Of a DNA stretch of 64,000 nucleotides, positions 36,668 through 46,957 are shown in pieces; positions within the stretch are counted from its first letter, which is position 1, and the number at the start of each line of letters is the position of its first letter. The notes beneath the pieces are model-generated. The model ran no database searches. It saw only the letters and a program-made list of their open reading frames with translations, and had not been told where the DNA came from. The position numbers and the translations under genes were made by a program. Origin of the DNA: Niastella caeni. GTDB lineage: Bacteria > Bacteroidota > Bacteroidia > Chitinophagales > Chitinophagaceae. Location: assembly GCF_004834005.1 (NCBI RefSeq), contig NZ_STFF01000001.1:495347-559346 (forward strand), in the 5' to 3' direction.

Positions 36668-36744
36668 TCTATCGGATTTAAATACTTTAAGCCAGTTGGT
36701 TTAGGTTACGGACCGCAATTGCCTCTCGGCACAACTAGTTTTAT

Positions 36745-36799
36745 AAAAATTGACGGTTGGTACTGCCATCCCGATAGTTATCGGAAACCAACCGTCAAT
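36745..36799 (-). terminator. First terminator downstream of the porin gene
   Basis: Perfect 11-bp stem TTGACGGTTGG/CCAACCGTCAA (36751-36761 with 36789-36799) and five T on the minus strand. The loop contains its own hairpin CCGATA/TATCGG. Confidence 0.8.
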
Positions 36800-36848
36800 C
36801 AGGTTCTCTATATCAACTAAAATCAACGATATACATTAGAACGGCGGA

Positions 36849-37919
36849 TTAAAAATGCCAGGTAGCGCCCAACAGGAAAGTACCTGTGCTTTTAACCCCT
36901 GTGTTCGGGTTCTTCGCAAAAATGGCATCTTTCGAATTGTCTAACCTGAACTCAGGAATGATGGTCAGATTATCAATACGGATGTTGCCCGATAAAGTAG
37001 CTGCAAACACGCTGGTGCCAATACCTGAAGCAACTGCCAGGCCGGATAACGCATTTTTATCATCGAAATATTCTCCACGCAGCGTAACGCCGAATACTTT
37101 GGAAGGATCAATATTCAGGTACACGGCAGATCCCCACCAGGTGTCGCCACTGCTTTTACCATTAAGCTTAACCGATTGCACTGTACCGTTATAGCCTATG
37201 CTAAACTTGTCGCTTACTGTACCGGTAATTACGAGGTCGGCCTGGTTAATGGTGTTTTCGGCCATGTCTTTACCACCCTGGTAATTGAGGTAGCCTTTCA
37301 GCTTGCCGCTACTGTTAGCAGCACTAATCTGCCCGATTATCATTTTCTTGGCAAAGCTGGCGGTTACATTATCCGTAGGATTTGCCACGCCCAGCATGAA
37401 ACCAAAATTGCCGGCGGTAAGTTCTGCCTTCAAACCAGTATGGAAGAAGGGACCGAACGAGAACATGTACGACATGCTGTAGTTACGGTTCAAATACGCA
37501 TCAACCAGTTCATAGCCCACATGCGTAGCCCATTTACCCATGGTAAACTTTAATTTTTCGGAAGCGGCTACTGAAATGTATGCCTGCTTTATAGCTGTTC
37601 CCAGGCCAGTGCCTTTTTCATTATATGAAAATTCTTCTGCCCTTCTGCCAAAACCCAGATCCAATACACCGGTTACTTTACCTGTGGTATATTCTGCTTT
37701 TACAGAAGCCATACCTAACTCAAAAGAGTTTTGAGAGTTCGTAAAACTGGTGTAATTATTTATGTAGCCAGAATCTTTGGCATTATGGAAATTATAACGG
37801 TAGTATGCGTCAACAGAACCTGAAATGGTTAACGGACTTTTTTTCGTAGAGTCTTGTGCTTCAACATAGGAACCCAGGGCCACGGTGAAGATGGCCAATG
37901 AAGAAATTTTTCTTAACAT
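36849..37919 (-). CDS. Outer-membrane beta-barrel porin (BBP2-like), next to amtB
   Basis: A 356-residue protein with signal peptide (cleavage near VEAQ) and a barrel ending in GATWHF. Early strands contain LTISGSVDAYYRYNF, typical of the putative beta-barrel porin-2 family, and KFTMGKWATHVGYELVDAYLNRNYSMSYMFSFGPFFHTG. It lies 101 bp downstream of the ammonium transporter gene on the same strand and is ended by two terminators. I infer that it helps ammonium or small nitrogen compounds across the outer membrane; substrate is not visible in the sequence. Confidence 0.85.
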   Translation of the reverse strand: MLRKISSLAIFTVALGSYVEAQDSTKKSPLTISGSVDAYYRYNFHNAKDSGYINNYTSFTNSQNSFELGMASVKAEYTTGKVTGVLDLGFGRRAEEFSYNEKGTGLGTAIKQAYISVAASEKLKFTMGKWATHVGYELVDAYLNRNYSMSYMFSFGPFFHTGLKAELTAGNFGFMLGVANPTDNVTASFAKKMIIGQISAANSSGKLKGYLNYQGGKDMAENTINQADLVITGTVSDKFSIGYNGTVQSVKLNGKSSGDTWWGSAVYLNIDPSKVFGVTLRGEYFDDKNALSGLAVASGIGTSVFAATLSGNIRIDNLTIIPEFRLDNSKDAIFAKNPNTGVKSTGTFLLGATWHF

Positions 37920-38020
37920 TGCAGTTAGATTTTTTAAGTGTTAATGAAAAGGGTACGGTGGTAGAGTTGAACTTGTGTCAGAAGTTCAACTCTTATTAAA
38001 GCTGTACCTTTTTCTTTTAA

Positions 38021-39415
38021 TTATAACTCTGCTTCTTTTTCAACGAGTTTTCCATTCTCTCCTTTAACAAGCAAAGTTCCTTGCATGTATTTTTCGTTGT
38101 GTTGAGATTCATCCAGACCGAGTTCTTCTTCTTCAGCAGTTACACGTAAAGGAAGAATGAAGCTGATGAATTTGAATATGAGGTATGAAACGATGAAGCT
38201 ATAGGCTACAACTATGGCCATTGCTTTTAACTGTGTAAAGAAGAAACTTGCATTGCCATAGAACCAACCGTCGTTACCAGCGCTGTTCACTGTTTTGGTA
38301 GCAAAGAAACCAGTCATCAACATACCTACCATACCACCTAAACCGTGACAGGGGAATACATCGAGCGTATCGTCTAAAGTTGATTTTTGTTTGTAGTACA
38401 CAGCAATGTTAGAGATAATAGCAGCTACCACGCCAATGAATATACTTTGAGGAATAGCTACGAAACCGGCAGCAGGCGTAATAGCAACCAAACCTACTAC
38501 GGCACCGATACAAAAACCTAATACAGAAGGTTTTTTACCGCGCAATACATCAAAGAACATCCATGACAAACCAGCAGCAGCAGCGGCTGTGTTAGTGGTT
38601 GCAAATGCAGAAACTGATAATGCAGTAGCGCCTACGGCAGAACCGGCGTTAAAACCGAACCAGCCGAACCACAGCAAACCAGTACCGATCAATACATAAG
38701 GAATATTGGCAGGGGGAATTTCTTTATTCTGAATATGCGATTGTCTGCGTTTCAATACCAAAGCACCAGCCAGGGCAGCACAACCTGCAGAAATATGTAC
38801 AACGGTACCACCGGCAAAATCCAGAACACCCCATTTAAACAGGAAACCTTCCGGATGCCAGCTCCAGTGTGCCAATGGCGCATATACCAACAGGCTGAAA
38901 AGGACGATAAACAGCGTATAAGCAGTAAAACGAATACGTTCTGCTACGGCACCTACTACCAGACCTGGAGTGATGATCGCAAACATTAATTGGAACAAAG
39001 CAAATAATGTGAGGGGAATGGTGGGGGCCAGGCTCCAGGGAGCACCGGAAGCTACATCTTTGAAGAAAAGGAACGTACCTGGATTTCCGATAATTCCAAG
39101 TCCACCAACATCTTCTCCAAAACACAAGCTAAAACCCACTAAGACCCATAATACACTTACAATACCGGCAGCTACCACGCTTTTCATCATGGTAGAAAGC
39201 ACGTTTTTACGGTGCACCATGCCACCGTAGAAGAAAGCCAGACCAGGGGTCATTAAAAATACAAGCGCTGTTGCCACTATTATCCAGCCAATGTCAGCCG
39301 CGCTATACTTCCCACCATCATTGAACAGGGGAAGCGAAGGAATAAAGAGAGACGCTACGGCAACTATTGCCAGAATTAGAAAGGGGGCCACTTGTTTTAG
39401 GGAAACCTTTTTCAT
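38021..39415 (-). CDS. amtB: Ammonium transporter
   Basis: A 464-residue inner-membrane protein with about 11 core helices plus an N-terminal hydrophobic segment. The Amt blocks FYGGMVHRKNVLSTMM and DFAGGTVVHISAGCAALAGA are present; the pore His pair is in VVHISAG and in PCHGLGGMVGML. It imports ammonium or ammonia for the GltBD glutamate synthase encoded upstream. The C-terminal tail that normally binds a PII protein is present (about 50 residues, Glu/Lys rich), but no glnK/glnB gene is adjacent. Confidence 0.96.
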   Translation of the reverse strand: MKKVSLKQVAPFLILAIVAVASLFIPSLPLFNDGGKYSAADIGWIIVATALVFLMTPGLAFFYGGMVHRKNVLSTMMKSVVAAGIVSVLWVLVGFSLCFGEDVGGLGIIGNPGTFLFFKDVASGAPWSLAPTIPLTLFALFQLMFAIITPGLVVGAVAERIRFTAYTLFIVLFSLLVYAPLAHWSWHPEGFLFKWGVLDFAGGTVVHISAGCAALAGALVLKRRQSHIQNKEIPPANIPYVLIGTGLLWFGWFGFNAGSAVGATALSVSAFATTNTAAAAAGLSWMFFDVLRGKKPSVLGFCIGAVVGLVAITPAAGFVAIPQSIFIGVVAAIISNIAVYYKQKSTLDDTLDVFPCHGLGGMVGMLMTGFFATKTVNSAGNDGWFYGNASFFFTQLKAMAIVVAYSFIVSYLIFKFISFILPLRVTAEEEELGLDESQHNEKYMQGTLLVKGENGKLVEKEAEL

Positions 39416-39607
39416 ACCGTTGTGTTTTAGTTATAGATATTATTATTTTTTTGCATTTAATAATATTATATCGAAAATATCATTTTTTTGACAAATAACA
39501 TTGAACAAATCATAAATATTATTATTTACTATATGTATCTTATTTATCTTTTATATTTGCCGTAACCCCTTGTCAGACCTAACTTTAAACAAACTTCTGT
39601 TTTGAAA

Positions 39608-39636
39608 ATAAAAATGCCATCCTTTTTGGATGGCTT
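39608..39636 (-). terminator. Downstream copy of the gltD terminator
   Basis: Perfect stem GCCATCC/GGATGGC with loop TTTTT and a following T-rich tract on the minus strand. The surrounding 50 bp resemble the gltD 3' end at 39795-39845. The gap 39416-39822 otherwise holds no gene and must contain the amtB promoter; no full consensus was seen. Confidence 0.65.
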
Positions 39637-39768
39637 CAAAAAATGGGTATGGTTTTATCCTAAATTGTTAAAAGTATCAGAATAAAAATATTTTTTCAGC
39701 ACGAATACTCAAAAATATTGCCCAACAGTAAAAATAATATCACATTAAATATTTTGATATTCATTCAA

Positions 39769-39803
39769 TAAAAAAGCCACCCTCGAACTTGTCGGGATGG
39801 CTT
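39769..39803 (-). terminator. Terminator of gltBD
   Basis: Stem AGCCA-CC/GG-TGGCT with six T on the minus strand, about 20 bp past the gltD stop. Confidence 0.75.
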
Positions 39804-39822
39804 CAAAATAGTGAGTTTTTAT

Positions 39823-41328
39823 CTAAATCGCTAAAACTGTATTCTGGTCTTTACTTTCTAAAAAAGACACGCCTTCATTCAGAAACTCGTCTACCTTACG
39901 GGCAGCTTCCCGGCCTTCGCTGATGGCCCAAACCACCAGACTTTGACCACGACGCATATCCCCGGCGACAAATACCTTGTTAATACTTGTTTTGTACTCT
40001 TTTTCAGTAGCCCGCACATTACCCCGGCTGTCTAGATCAACACCCAGCTCATTTAACAGGCCTTCGTGTTGCGGATGCACAAAGCCCATGGCCAGTAATG
40101 CCAGCTCGCAGGGAAGTTCACGCTCTGAACCAGCTTTTTCAACAAACTGGGCAGGTTTGCCGTCTTCGGTCACTTTCCACTCCAGGTCAACTACCTTCAG
40201 CGCTTTCAGGTTACCCTTTTTATCGCCGATGAACTCTTTGGTGGCAATAGCCCAGTGACGGTTAGCGCCCTCTTCATGTGAAGTAGACGTTTTTAAGATC
40301 ATGGGGAAGGTGGGCCAGGGCATAAACTCAGTACGGCCGGCAGGCGGCTTGGGCAACAGCTCAAACTGGGTTACCGATTTGGCTTTATGCCGGTTGCTGG
40401 TACCTACGCAGTCGCTACCGGTATCACCACCACCAATTACTACTACGTTCTTGTTGGTAGCTAATAAATTCTCGCTGAAAATATTGCTTTCGATATTGGC
40501 ATTGGCCAACGGATCGATACCGGCATTGCGCTTGTTCTGTTGTTTCAGGAACTGCATGGCATAATATACACCTTTCAGTTCGCGGCCCGGGATCTTCAGA
40601 TCGCGGGGAACAGTTGAACCACCCGCCAGTACAATAGCATGGAATTCGCGCAACAGGTCGTTGATGCGAACATTCTCGCCCACATTGGCATGACAACGGA
40701 AAGTAATGCCTTCTTCTTCCATCAGCTTGATCCTTCTGTCAATTACCCATTTTTCCAGCTTGAAGTCTGGTATACCATACCGTAATAAACCGCCCGGTTT
40801 ATCATCGCGCTCAAATACGGTTACAGAATGACCAGCATAGTTCAACTGCGCCGCGGCAGCTAAACCAGCCGGACCAGAACCTACAACCGCTACTTTTTTA
40901 CCAGTGCGTACGTTTGGTTTGCGTGGTTTTACAAATCCTTTATCGAAAGCTATTTCTATAATATGCTTTTCAATTTCTTCAATTGCAATGGCCGGTTGGT
41001 TAATGCCCAGTACACAGGCGCTTTCGCATGGTGCCGGACAAATACGGCCGGTAAACTCAGGAAAGTTGTTGGTAGAGGCCAGAATTTCATAAGCCTCCTG
41101 CCAGCTCTTGCGGTATACCGCATCGTTGAACTCAGGTATTACATTACCCAGCGGGCATCCGCTATGGCAAAAAGGAACACCACAATTCATACAACGAGCC
41201 GATTGCTGGTTCAGCTTTTCATCGCTGTACCGCTCAATGAATTCATTGTAATTTTTTAACCTCTCCTCTACTGGTTTTTTACCCGGCAATTCCCTGGTAA
41301 ATTCTAAAAAACCCGTTGGTTTACCCAT
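39823..41328 (-). CDS. gltD: Glutamate synthase small subunit
   Basis: A 501-residue NADPH-dependent oxidoreductase passing electrons to the large subunit. N-terminal Fe-S cluster Cys are in SARCMNCGVPFCHSGCPLGN and CPAPCESACVLG; the FAD motif is VAVVGSGPAGLAAAAQL and the NADPH motif VVVIGGGDTGSDCVG. Length fits GltD. It follows gltB by 125 bp; that gap contains a 7-bp-period repeat that can fold back. Confidence 0.96.
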   Translation of the reverse strand: MGKPTGFLEFTRELPGKKPVEERLKNYNEFIERYSDEKLNQQSARCMNCGVPFCHSGCPLGNVIPEFNDAVYRKSWQEAYEILASTNNFPEFTGRICPAPCESACVLGINQPAIAIEEIEKHIIEIAFDKGFVKPRKPNVRTGKKVAVVGSGPAGLAAAAQLNYAGHSVTVFERDDKPGGLLRYGIPDFKLEKWVIDRRIKLMEEEGITFRCHANVGENVRINDLLREFHAIVLAGGSTVPRDLKIPGRELKGVYYAMQFLKQQNKRNAGIDPLANANIESNIFSENLLATNKNVVVIGGGDTGSDCVGTSNRHKAKSVTQFELLPKPPAGRTEFMPWPTFPMILKTSTSHEEGANRHWAIATKEFIGDKKGNLKALKVVDLEWKVTEDGKPAQFVEKAGSERELPCELALLAMGFVHPQHEGLLNELGVDLDSRGNVRATEKEYKTSINKVFVAGDMRRGQSLVVWAISEGREAARKVDEFLNEGVSFLESKDQNTVLAI

Positions 41329-41391
41329 ATTGTTTTAGTTCTATAAATTCTAAGTAATAAATATTTAAGTCCTGGTTACTTCTTTGGCGAT

Positions 41392-41450
41392 GAATATCGA
41401 ATGTCGAATACTGAATGATGAAGAGAATACAACTTCCATTCATCATTCAA
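41392..41450. repeat. 7-bp-period repeat with inverted partner between gltB and gltD
   Basis: Four heptamers of pattern GAATNNN (GAATATC, GAATGTC, GAATACT, GAATGAT; 41392-41419), followed by an opposite-orientation arm CATCATTCAATATT (from about 41438). The arms can pair. A close relative lies at 47614. Confidence 0.8.
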
Positions 41451-41453
41451 TAT

Positions 41454-44400
41454 TTATTTATTCTTCTTCGCGCTTTGCTTAACCCTGCTCTTTTCCTGCA
41501 ATGCTTTCTTATAATCTTTCGGGAACACTTTAATGAAGTTCTTCAATTGGTTCTCGAAATCATCCAACACAAAACGGGCTACGGCACTACCGGTATACGC
41601 GTAATGGCGGGTGATCATATCATTCAGCGCCTGTGCATCTTCTGCATCCAGCGGATCGAGGTCAACCATTTCTTTATTGCACATCAAAGCAAACTGTCCT
41701 TTCACATCATATACATAAGCGATACCACCGCTCATACCTGCGGCAAAGTTGCGGCCGGTAGCACCAAGGATCACCACGCGGCCACCGGTCATGTATTCAC
41801 AACCGTGATCGCCTGTTCCTTCAACAACCACATCGGCGCCTGAGTTACGAACAGCGAAACGTTCGCCGGCTTTACCTCTTATATATGCTTCACCGCTGGT
41901 TGCGCCATAGAAGGCAGTGTTACCAATGAGGATGTTCTCTTCAGGTACAAAGCTCGATTGCTTTGGCGGATAAACGATCAGCTTGGCTCCGCTCAATCCT
42001 TTACCAAAATAGTCGTTGGCATCACCTTCCAGTTCAAGTGTTACACCTTTCGTATTGAAAGCGCCAAAGCTTTGTCCGGCCGTACCATTGAAGTTGAAAT
42101 GAATGGTATCGTCAGGTAATCCTTCCGCTTTATATTTCTTCGAGATCTCATTCGATAAAATAGTACCGATAGTTCTGTCGGTATTCTTAACCGGGAACGA
42201 AGCAGCAATACGCTCCTGTTTTTCTAGCGCCGGTTTTGCAGCGGCCAGCAGTTTCCAGTCAAGCACATCGGCCATACCATGATCCTGTTCTTCCATTTTG
42301 TACAGGCCGGTGTAAGCAGCAGCTGGTTCTTTGTACAATATTGGCGACAGATCGAGTTTGCTGGTTTTCCAGTGTGTAATGCCTTCGCGTACTTCGAGGC
42401 AGTCAACCTGGCCCACCATTTCATTAATGGTGCGGAAGCCCAGTTCAGCCATGATCTCGCGCAGGTCCTGCACCATGAACTTGAAGAAGTTCACCACATG
42501 ATCGGCATTACCGCTGAAGCGCTTGCGCAGTTCAGGGTCCTGCGTGGCCACACCTACAGGGCAGGTGTTCAGGTGACATTTACGCATCATGATACAACCT
42601 TCAACAACGAGGGCGGCGGTCGCAACACCCCACTCTTCTGCACCTAACAGGGTGGCGATAGCGATATCGCGGCCTGTTTTCATTTGTCCGTCGGCCTGTA
42701 CAACCACACGGCTGCGTAATTTATTTTTTACCAGTGTTTGATGAGTTTCGGCAAGGCCTAACTCCCATGGTAAACCGGCATGTTTAATAGAACTGATGGG
42801 CGAAGCGCCTGTACCGCCATCCATACCTGCGATCAATATTACATCGGCTTTGGCTTTTGCCACACCGGCTGCAATTGTACCTACACCGGCTTTTGATACC
42901 AGTTTCACATTGATGCGGGCGGCGCGGTTTGAATTCTTCAGATCGAAGATCAGCTGCGCCAGGTCCTCGATAGAATAGATATCGTGGTGCGGCGGCGGAG
43001 AGATCAAACCTACACCAGGTGTAGAGTGACGGGTTTTACCGATCCACTCATCAACCTTGTGACCAGGTAACTGACCGCCTTCACCTGGTTTTGCACCCTG
43101 TGCCATTTTAATTTGCAGCTCTTCAGCTTCGGTAAGATAATAGCTGGTTACACCGAAGCGGGCGCTGGCCACCTGTTTAATGGCGCTACGCATACTGTCA
43201 CCGTTAGGCAACGGCGTGTACCGAACTTCATCTTCACCACCTTCACCGGTATTGCTCTTGGCGCCTATTCGGTTCATGGCAATGGCCAGTGTGGTGTGCG
43301 CTTCCCATGATATAGAACCAAAGCTCATGGCGCCGGTAGCAAAGCGTTTCAAAATGCTTTCAGCCGGTTCCACTTCATCGATGGAGATCGCGGGCCTGTT
43401 CACTTTGAACTGGAACATGCTACGCAATGTGGCCGCTTTCTCACTTTGGTCATTTACTGCTTTGGTATATTTCTTAAATGTATTGTAATCGTTCATCCGG
43501 GTTGCATACTGCAACAGGTGAATGGTAGTTGGGTTGAACAGGTGAAACTCCCCTTTACGTTTCCATTGGTAAACACCACCAACAGGTAAACGATCAACAG
43601 GGATGTCTTTGCGGCTGAAGGCGAACCAATGCTTGGCAAGCGCTTCTTTAGCCAGTTCATCCAGGCCGATACCTTCGATACGGCTAACGGCGCCGGTGAA
43701 GCATTTGTCAACCAGCTCTTTATTTAAACCAAGTATTTCGAAGATCTGGGCGCCCTGGTATGATTGCAGGGTGGAGATCCCCATCTTGGAGAACACTTTC
43801 AACAAACCATCGCAAACGGCTTTAATATAGTTCTTGCGCAATTGATCCCAGTCGAGCTCAGTTTGCAGCGTGTTGTTCACTTTCATGTTGCGGATGGTAG
43901 CCAATGCCAGGTATGGATTGATGGCGGTAGCTCCAAAGCCTAACAAACAAGCAAAGTGATGTACTTCCCAAACGTCGCCGGCCTCTACAACAATACCAAC
44001 CTTACCCCGTAAACCTTTACGAATAAGATAGTGGTGCACTGCAGCAGTAGCTAACAAAGAAGGAATTGCAGCGTGATCGGAATCTACCGCACGGTCGCAA
44101 AGGATCAACACTTCAAATCCATCATGCACCGCATCTTCTGCATAGCGGCAAAGCCTGTCGAGCCCTTTTTTCAATGAACCGGGTTTGCCATCGGCCCTGA
44201 AATAAGTTTGCAGGGTTTTGGCCTGGAAGATACCCGTATCGATACTACGCAGCTTTTCCAGTTCGGTGCTGGTAAGTATGGGATGCTTCAATGCCACGGT
44301 ATGGCAATGCTTGGGATCTTCTAATAATAAGTTATCGTTGTTGCCCACAAAGGTTGCCAAACTCATTACCATTCGCTCGCGAATAGGATCGATGGGCGGG

Positions 44401-45980
44401 TTGGTTACCTGTGCGAATAATTGTTTAAAGTAAGAAGTGATGTGTTGTGGCTGATCGCTCAATACGGCCAGTGGCGTATCGGTACCCATAGAACCGATCG
44501 GTTCTTTGCCATCAACAGCCATAGGCGTTACAATGTCATCGATATCTTCAGTTGAATAACCGAAAGCTTTCTGGTATTTCAGAATAGATGAATCAGACAG
44601 GTGAGTGAACGCAACACGGGGTTCATCCAGCTCTTCCAAACGGATCTTGTATTGATTCAACCAATCGCCATAAGGCTTGCGGTTGCAGATATCGTTTTTC
44701 AGTTCTTCATCACTGATGATGCGGCCCTGCTCCATATCAACCACAAACATTTTACCGGGTTGCAAACGGCCTTTTTCCACTACGATGGCAGGATCAACCG
44801 GTAATGCACCAGTTTCAGAAGCCATGATCACACGATCATCGTTGGTAACGCAATATCTTGACGGACGTAAACCATTTCTATCGAGGGTAGCGCCGATAAT
44901 TTTTCCATCAGTGAAAGAAATAGAAGCGGGACCATCCCAGGGTTCCATGATAGAAGCATGGTATTCGTAGAATGCTTTCTTCACGGGGTCCATTTGGTCG
45001 TTGCCATCCCATGCTTCAGGGATCAACATCATCATTACATGAGGCAATGAACGACCGGTTAATGCCAACAGCTCGATCATGTTATCCAGGCAGGCAGAAT
45101 CACTCTGGCCTTCAGTAACGATCGGCAGCAAGGTTTCCATTTCCTGCGTGGTGAAGAACGGCGAGGTAAAACCATGCTCACTGGTCTTTAACCAGTTGAG
45201 GTTACCTTGCAGTGTATTGATCTCGCCGTTGTGTGCAATGAAGCGGAAAGGCTGAGCCAGTTTCCAGCTTGGGAAGGTGTTGGTTGCAAAGCGGGAGTGA
45301 ACCAAACCAAATGCAGAAACCATTCTTTTGTTACCCAGGTCGGTAAAATAATTACGCACCTGGTTACTGGTTAACTGCCCTTTATATACAACGGTTTTGT
45401 AAGAAAGCGATGCAATGTAAAATCCGATCGCATCTTTCTTCACCGTATTGTTGATAGTGTGGCTGGCGTAGTTGCGAAGCACAAATAATTTGCGCTCGAA
45501 ATCATCGGGGTTATTGATGTGATCGGGACAAGCGATGAACACATGCTCCATTTCAGGTTCAACACTCAATGCCGAAGGACCGATACCATCCGGATTAACG
45601 GGTACCTTTCGGTAAACAAGTACTTCCAATCCTAATTTTTCAGCAGCGCGATTGAAGATATCGCGGCACTCTTCACGCAAACGGATCTCGCGGGGGAAGA
45701 AAATTACCCCAACTCCGTAGCGACCGAAAGCTGGCAGATGAACGCCCAGCTTGATGCACTCGTCAAAGAAAAATTCGTGTGGAGTTTGAATCATAATACC
45801 GGCGCCGTCGCCCGTATTATTCTCACAACCGCAGGCCCCTCGATGTTCCATATTTTCCAATACGGTTAAAGCATCGCTGATGTTTTGGTGGCTTTTGTGT
45901 CCTTTAATGCTGGCTACGAATCCAATGCCGCAGGCATCACGCTCAAATGAAGGATGGTATAAACCCAGGTTACTTGCCAT
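41454..45980 (-). CDS. gltB: Glutamate synthase large subunit
   Basis: A 1508-residue enzyme making two glutamates from 2-oxoglutarate and glutamine. The class II glutaminase domain begins at Cys17 of DACGIGFVASIKG, so a short propeptide is removed. The central and FMN domains follow (residues about 470-1230), with the 3Fe-4S Cys in CHLNTCPVGVATQ and the block GEGGEDEVRYTPLPNGDSMRSAIKQVASARFGV-type substrate loop. The C-terminal GXGXG beta-helix is about 1250-1480. It is first in the gltBD operon. Confidence 0.97.
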   Translation of the reverse strand: MASNLGLYHPSFERDACGIGFVASIKGHKSHQNISDALTVLENMEHRGACGCENNTGDGAGIMIQTPHEFFFDECIKLGVHLPAFGRYGVGVIFFPREIRLREECRDIFNRAAEKLGLEVLVYRKVPVNPDGIGPSALSVEPEMEHVFIACPDHINNPDDFERKLFVLRNYASHTINNTVKKDAIGFYIASLSYKTVVYKGQLTSNQVRNYFTDLGNKRMVSAFGLVHSRFATNTFPSWKLAQPFRFIAHNGEINTLQGNLNWLKTSEHGFTSPFFTTQEMETLLPIVTEGQSDSACLDNMIELLALTGRSLPHVMMMLIPEAWDGNDQMDPVKKAFYEYHASIMEPWDGPASISFTDGKIIGATLDRNGLRPSRYCVTNDDRVIMASETGALPVDPAIVVEKGRLQPGKMFVVDMEQGRIISDEELKNDICNRKPYGDWLNQYKIRLEELDEPRVAFTHLSDSSILKYQKAFGYSTEDIDDIVTPMAVDGKEPIGSMGTDTPLAVLSDQPQHITSYFKQLFAQVTNPPIDPIRERMVMSLATFVGNNDNLLLEDPKHCHTVALKHPILTSTELEKLRSIDTGIFQAKTLQTYFRADGKPGSLKKGLDRLCRYAEDAVHDGFEVLILCDRAVDSDHAAIPSLLATAAVHHYLIRKGLRGKVGIVVEAGDVWEVHHFACLLGFGATAINPYLALATIRNMKVNNTLQTELDWDQLRKNYIKAVCDGLLKVFSKMGISTLQSYQGAQIFEILGLNKELVDKCFTGAVSRIEGIGLDELAKEALAKHWFAFSRKDIPVDRLPVGGVYQWKRKGEFHLFNPTTIHLLQYATRMNDYNTFKKYTKAVNDQSEKAATLRSMFQFKVNRPAISIDEVEPAESILKRFATGAMSFGSISWEAHTTLAIAMNRIGAKSNTGEGGEDEVRYTPLPNGDSMRSAIKQVASARFGVTSYYLTEAEELQIKMAQGAKPGEGGQLPGHKVDEWIGKTRHSTPGVGLISPPPHHDIYSIEDLAQLIFDLKNSNRAARINVKLVSKAGVGTIAAGVAKAKADVILIAGMDGGTGASPISSIKHAGLPWELGLAETHQTLVKNKLRSRVVVQADGQMKTGRDIAIATLLGAEEWGVATAALVVEGCIMMRKCHLNTCPVGVATQDPELRKRFSGNADHVVNFFKFMVQDLREIMAELGFRTINEMVGQVDCLEVREGITHWKTSKLDLSPILYKEPAAAYTGLYKMEEQDHGMADVLDWKLLAAAKPALEKQERIAASFPVKNTDRTIGTILSNEISKKYKAEGLPDDTIHFNFNGTAGQSFGAFNTKGVTLELEGDANDYFGKGLSGAKLIVYPPKQSSFVPEENILIGNTAFYGATSGEAYIRGKAGERFAVRNSGADVVVEGTGDHGCEYMTGGRVVILGATGRNFAAGMSGGIAYVYDVKGQFALMCNKEMVDLDPLDAEDAQALNDMITRHYAYTGSAVARFVLDDFENQLKNFIKVFPKDYKKALQEKSRVKQSAKKNK

Positions 45981-46709
45981 GGAAATGCATAGTTTTTTGA
46001 AAAATATTCAATAAATAGTCAAATTCTCAATAAATCGTTTAATAACATAGCAAGCAAGCGATTGAAATTACGAAAAAAAACCTGCATTTACTGGTGTTTC
46101 ATGCAATTTTTTTTACAAAATAGCGATATGTATTTAGTCGCTCCGTAAGCACGATATGCTTGCAATAATTGCTTAATAAAAAGCCAATTGGCGCTTCTTT
46201 TTTCTCCCCTGCTTTTTGATTTCTGCGAAGATATTTCAATATCCTTTTTCCCCCACAAAATCAACCGCTTTAACTGTAACTAAGACAAATACAAAATAGG
46301 ATTGTTCGCTTAGGAGAATAGACTGTCTTTTACCAGGGTTCGCTGCATATTTCATAACAACCATGCCGGGCATGCCAGGATGACAAGGACGGCCTGGGGC
46401 GCCATAAATCCGTAGGATCCCCGACGGTTCAAAAGCAAACAGTTGTGAGCAAGAATCAGCGGGAAATTTATCGTTAATTGATTTTAACATTTCCCATAGC
46501 ATTTGTTTTTCACGCTAATTATTGCAGCACCATATAGCGCACTAAACATACCTGCTATTCATAATGTTTTTAGTAGCTGGTTGCGCTTTATAATAATACA
46601 CTTGTTAAATGGTTTGTATAACTTAAACTAACGATGATCAATGTTCTAAGCATTTAATGTTATTCGTGTGTTATGACCTGTTATATGTTGATAAGTTTTT
46701 CCAAACACA
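45981..46709. other. Gene-free region upstream of gltB
   Basis: About 730 bp without a supported gene; it must carry the gltB promoter. A 10-bp palindrome GCCAATTGGC with following T tract is at about 46182-46205. A minus-strand 88-codon frame (46236-46502) has no recognisable family features and is not called. Confidence 0.4.
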
Positions 46710-46741
46710 TTTGTATGCAACCCTGTAACGACGTAACTTTG
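46710..46741 (+). promoter_or_regulatory. Consensus promoter with no following protein gene
   Basis: TTTG at 46710-46713 and TAACTTTG at 46734-46741 with a 20-nt spacer match the Bacteroidetes consensus well. A start near 46748 reads into the tandem repeat array, and the next plus-strand terminator is at 47535. Confidence 0.7.
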
Positions 46742-46957
46742 CAGCGCCAATCCAATATATTTGATAGCGACCGCACCAAAATTACTCTGCGAATAGTTCT
46801 AACCATTGAAGCCATAGTTATCTTTTTTCTTTCAGGTTCTCTATAGCCATATAATCAATAACATTTGCCATATCATGCTTTGCCATAACGCTTTGCCGTA
46901 AGGCTTATCAGTTTGAATTTATTATGAATATCCTTCCCGATTCTGTCGGGACATGTA

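Noticed and set aside
46236..46502. 88-codon minus-strand frame in the gltB upstream region
   Set aside because: No recognisable motif, signal or operon context; Pro/Gly/Met-rich patch looks like chance translation.
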